Of a stretch of 64,000 nt of DNA, positions 62,160 through 64,000 are shown piece after piece. Source of the stretch: Streptomyces sp. NBC_00878 (GTDB lineage Bacteria; Actinomycetota; Actinomycetes; Streptomycetales; Streptomycetaceae); NCBI RefSeq assembly GCF_026341515.1, contig NZ_JAPEOK010000001.1, positions 3,348,001-3,412,000 on the forward strand, read 5' to 3'. Positions within the stretch are counted from its first letter, which is position 1; the number at the start of each line of letters is the position of its first letter. A program made the position numbers and the translations under genes. The notes beneath the pieces were generated by a model, which was not told the DNA's origin, did not search any database, and saw only the letters and a list, made by a program, of their open reading frames with translations.

Positions 62160-62340
62160 GCCGTGATGGTAGCGGCCCGCAGACCCTGATCCGCCAACTC
62201 CCGTACGACAGCGCGTTAACGAGCCAGACACATGACCGATTTGCATCGGCGATCCCGAGCGGACAGCAGCGACTGGTGCGCGGCGGGCGCGCCCGTCCGC
62301 CGCGCACCAGTTCCTCGCCACCAGCCCCTAACCCGCCCCT

Positions 62341-62359
62341 TATACCCATACGGGGTATG
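62341..62359. promoter_or_regulatory. CsoR-type copper operator
   Basis: TATACCCATACGGGGTAT, with ATACCC and GGGTAT half-sites, matches known actinobacterial CsoR sites (ATACCCCnnnGGGTAT type). It lies 50 bp upstream of the DUF6153-like gene and within the divergent gap. Confidence 0.8.
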
Positions 62360-62408
62360 GTGCCGGACACGCTCCCAGAAGGTCTCGCAGAAGGTTCGGA
62401 CGCCCGCG

Positions 62409-62867
62409 ATGACGGTACGAGAGATGGCTCGGTCACGGACCGGCGGCACCGTCCGCTGGATACGCGGCATGCTCGTCACCGCGTGCGCCGTACTCGCGGT
62501 GCTCCTCGTACTCGCGGTGCTCCTGCACCACGAGCTGCCCGCCGCACCGGTGGTGACACCCGCGACGCACGCCATGTCCGCACCGGCACCCGCCTCGGCG
62601 TCCGCCGCCCACCACGCCACCACCCATGGGGGCTCAGCAGAACCCGGCAGCGCGGCGCATGGCACCGACGGCGCCGCCTGCCCCTCCATGGCCATGCAGC
62701 TCTGCGTCGCCGCCGGCGTCGGCTCCGTACAGCTCGCGTCCCCGTCCGAGTCGCCGACCTCGGCCGTCCCGGCCCAGTACGCGGCGGTCGGGGGCACGGA
62801 CCACATCGCGCGATCCGTGAATCGCGCGCCACCCGATCTGTCAGTCCTCTCTCAACTGCGCATATAG
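62409..62867 (+). CDS. DUF6153-family membrane protein, copper-linked
   Basis: 152 residues. N-terminal membrane helix (MLVTACAVLAVLLVLAVLLHH), then an Ala/His/Met-rich extracytoplasmic domain (THAMSAPAPASASAAHHATT; CPSMAMQLCVAAG) and the terminal PPDLSVLSQLRI typical of DUF6153. Met, His and two Cys residues suit copper binding. It is the first gene after the CsoR-type site and precedes the multicopper oxidase by 156 bp, so all are probably induced by copper. Confidence 0.75.
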   Translation: MTVREMARSRTGGTVRWIRGMLVTACAVLAVLLVLAVLLHHELPAAPVVTPATHAMSAPAPASASAAHHATTHGGSAEPGSAAHGTDGAACPSMAMQLCVAAGVGSVQLASPSESPTSAVPAQYAAVGGTDHIARSVNRAPPDLSVLSQLRI

Positions 62868-63023
62868 GCGGCGCCCCACGGCTTCCCGCGTCCTCGCGAC
62901 GCAGGCGAACCGTGTCCGGACACCGCCCGAAGGCTCATTGCGCGCATCACGCATCACGGGCCACGCGCCGATCGCCGCGCGCGCCACGCGTAACGCGCCA
63001 CGCATCGAGAAGAGGACCTCCTC

Positions 63024-64000
63024 GTGAACAGCATCAACCGTCGCACCGTCCTGCTCGCCGGACTGGGCGCGGCAGGCACCGGCCTACTCGCCGCCTGCAA
63101 TGACGACAACCCCGGCAGCCCCTCCCTCCTCAGCCCTTCCGGTTCCCAGGTCGCCCGCGCGGAGAAGCGGCGGAGCGGCTCGGGCCGGGTGCACCGCGTC
63201 ACTCTCACCGCCGCCCCCGGCACGCTCGACCTGGGCGGCGGCGTCACGGCCAAGTCCTGGGCCTTCGACGGCCGGGCTCCCGGCAAGGAGATCCGGATCT
63301 CGGCAGGTGACACCCTCGCGGCCGAGCTGTCCAACCAACTGCCCGGCAAAACCACCACGTCCATCCACTGGCACGGGCTCGCGCTGCGCGGCGACATGGA
63401 CGGCGTACCGCCGGTCACGCAGACCGCCGTGCGAGCCGGGTCCACTTTCACGTACCGGTTCATCGCGGACGCCCCCGGCACGTACTTCTTCCACCCGCAC
63501 GTCGGCGTCCAGCTCGACCGCGGCCTGTACGCCCCGCTGATCGTCGAGGACCCCAGGGAGCCGCTGTCGTACGACGACGAGTGGGTCGTCGTCCTCGACG
63601 ACTGGCTGGACGGCGTGACCGGCACACCCGACGAAGCCTTCACCGAACTCGGGCAGGGCATGAGCGGCATGGACGGGATGGAGGGCATGGAGGGCATGGA
63701 CGGGATGGCAGAGAAGAAGTTCATGCTCATGGGCGCGGAGAGCGACCTGCTCGGCGGCGACGCCGGAGATGTGGCATACCCGTACCACCTGGTCAACGGG
63801 CGCGTGCCGACGGATCCGGCGGTCTTCAGCGGCAAGCCGAGCAGGCGCGTGCGGCTGCGCATCGTCAACGCGGGCGGCGACACCGCGTACCGGGTGGCGC
63901 TCGGCGGTCACAAGCTGACCGTCACCCACACCGACGGGTTCCCCGTCGCACACCAGCAGGTCGACGCCCTTCTGATCGGCATGGGTGAGCGGTACGACGT
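63024..64000 (+). CDS. Multicopper oxidase (N-terminal part), Tat-exported lipoprotein type
   Basis: The gene runs off the right edge; 325 residues are visible. GTG 63024 opens NRRTVLLAGLGAAGTGLLAAC: a twin-arginine signal with lipobox Cys25. Cupredoxin domain 1 has HWHG (115-118) and HPH (157-159), ligands of the type 2/3 copper cluster. A Met-rich insert (GMSGMDGMEGMEGMDGMAEK, near residue 213) resembles the cuprous-ion-binding insert of CueO-type oxidases, which detoxify Cu(I) outside the cell. The upstream CsoR-type site and DUF6153-like gene support copper control. The remaining ligand motifs lie outside the window. Confidence 0.95.
   Translation, partial: MNSINRRTVLLAGLGAAGTGLLAACNDDNPGSPSLLSPSGSQVARAEKRRSGSGRVHRVTLTAAPGTLDLGGGVTAKSWAFDGRAPGKEIRISAGDTLAAELSNQLPGKTTTSIHWHGLALRGDMDGVPPVTQTAVRAGSTFTYRFIADAPGTYFFHPHVGVQLDRGLYAPLIVEDPREPLSYDDEWVVVLDDWLDGVTGTPDEAFTELGQGMSGMDGMEGMEGMDGMAEKKFMLMGAESDLLGGDAGDVAYPYHLVNGRVPTDPAVFSGKPSRRVRLRIVNAGGDTAYRVALGGHKLTVTHTDGFPVAHQQVDALLIGMGERYD

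Noticed and set aside
1..64000. tRNA, rRNA or CRISPR loci
   Set aside because: None was recognised by eye on either strand; a covariance-model search could not be run, so short RNAs may be missed.

Overview
The window is high-GC actinomycete DNA, almost certainly Streptomyces. A full-length RNA polymerase alpha subunit of Streptomyces type (GTG start, 339 aa), abundant TetR/MerR/AfsR-type regulators, GTG starts, ATGA/GTGA gene overlaps and many Streptomyces-type transposase remnants all point there. It reads as accessory DNA (a chromosome arm, or possibly a linear plasmid): gene cassettes with their own regulators alternate with insertion-sequence debris and half genes. No rRNA, tRNA, CRISPR array or replication origin was seen.

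Layout. 0-7.4 kb: end of a DHA2 drug exporter, a FusB-like FBP-domain protein, then a sensor kinase/response regulator pair divergent from a four-gene operon (lipoprotein, peptidoglycan-binding membrane-fusion protein, ABC ATPase, MacB-like permease). 7.4-13.2 kb: IS481 and quinone-oxidoreductase remnants, a DHA2 exporter whose end runs into that debris, a TetR regulator, a DUF3159 membrane protein, and a MerR-type regulator. 13.2-21.2 kb: a graveyard of IS5, Tn554-like, IS110 and IS701 pieces holding three apparently intact genes (GrpB-like, tandem hot-dog thioesterase, DUF6283). 21.4-27.7 kb: an ECF sigma factor with a membrane partner, a perfect 29-bp inverted repeat, a phage-like gene, a broken CocE hydrolase, a decayed second copy of the DUF3159 5' region, an amidase and a HIT protein. 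27.7-34.9 kb: an inverted, almost identical copy of the MerR gene, a FAD oxidoreductase, a second TetR (paralogue of the first), a secreted CocE/NonD hydrolase, and a TetR/epoxide-hydrolase-like pair. 34.9-36.8 kb: an IS605-type element with divergent tnpA and tnpB. 36.9-48.2 kb: membrane protein, secreted beta-propeller, TerD-like protein, broken integrase, truncated RmlD-like gene, the stand-alone rpoA, an MHYT protein, two SDR genes fused by deletions, AraC and LLM-oxidoreductase genes. 48.2-57.6 kb: a large SARP/AfsR-like regulator with a Gly-Ile-Thr repeat linker, a TetR/MFS/flavin-monooxygenase cassette, a lipase with a TIG domain and a PIG-L deacetylase. 57.8-64 kb: a VOC remnant, a PLP enzyme/MFS pair, and a copper module (CsoR-type site, DUF6153-like protein, Met-rich multicopper oxidase cut by the window edge).

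How it fits together. Several cassettes carry visible operators that tie regulator to target: CGAACATGTTCG before both the TetR at 51.3 kb and the exporter at 52.2 kb; a palindromic 29-bp element before both the DUF3159 gene and the second TetR; GTGCCG-N3-CGGCAC before both MerR copies and again 170 bp upstream of the amidase. The most unusual items are the orphan rpoA next to an integrase relic, the 843-bp inverted MerR duplication enclosing 14.5 kb of transposon debris, the 29-bp perfect inverted repeat, and the shared-operator network joining the two ends of the rearranged island.
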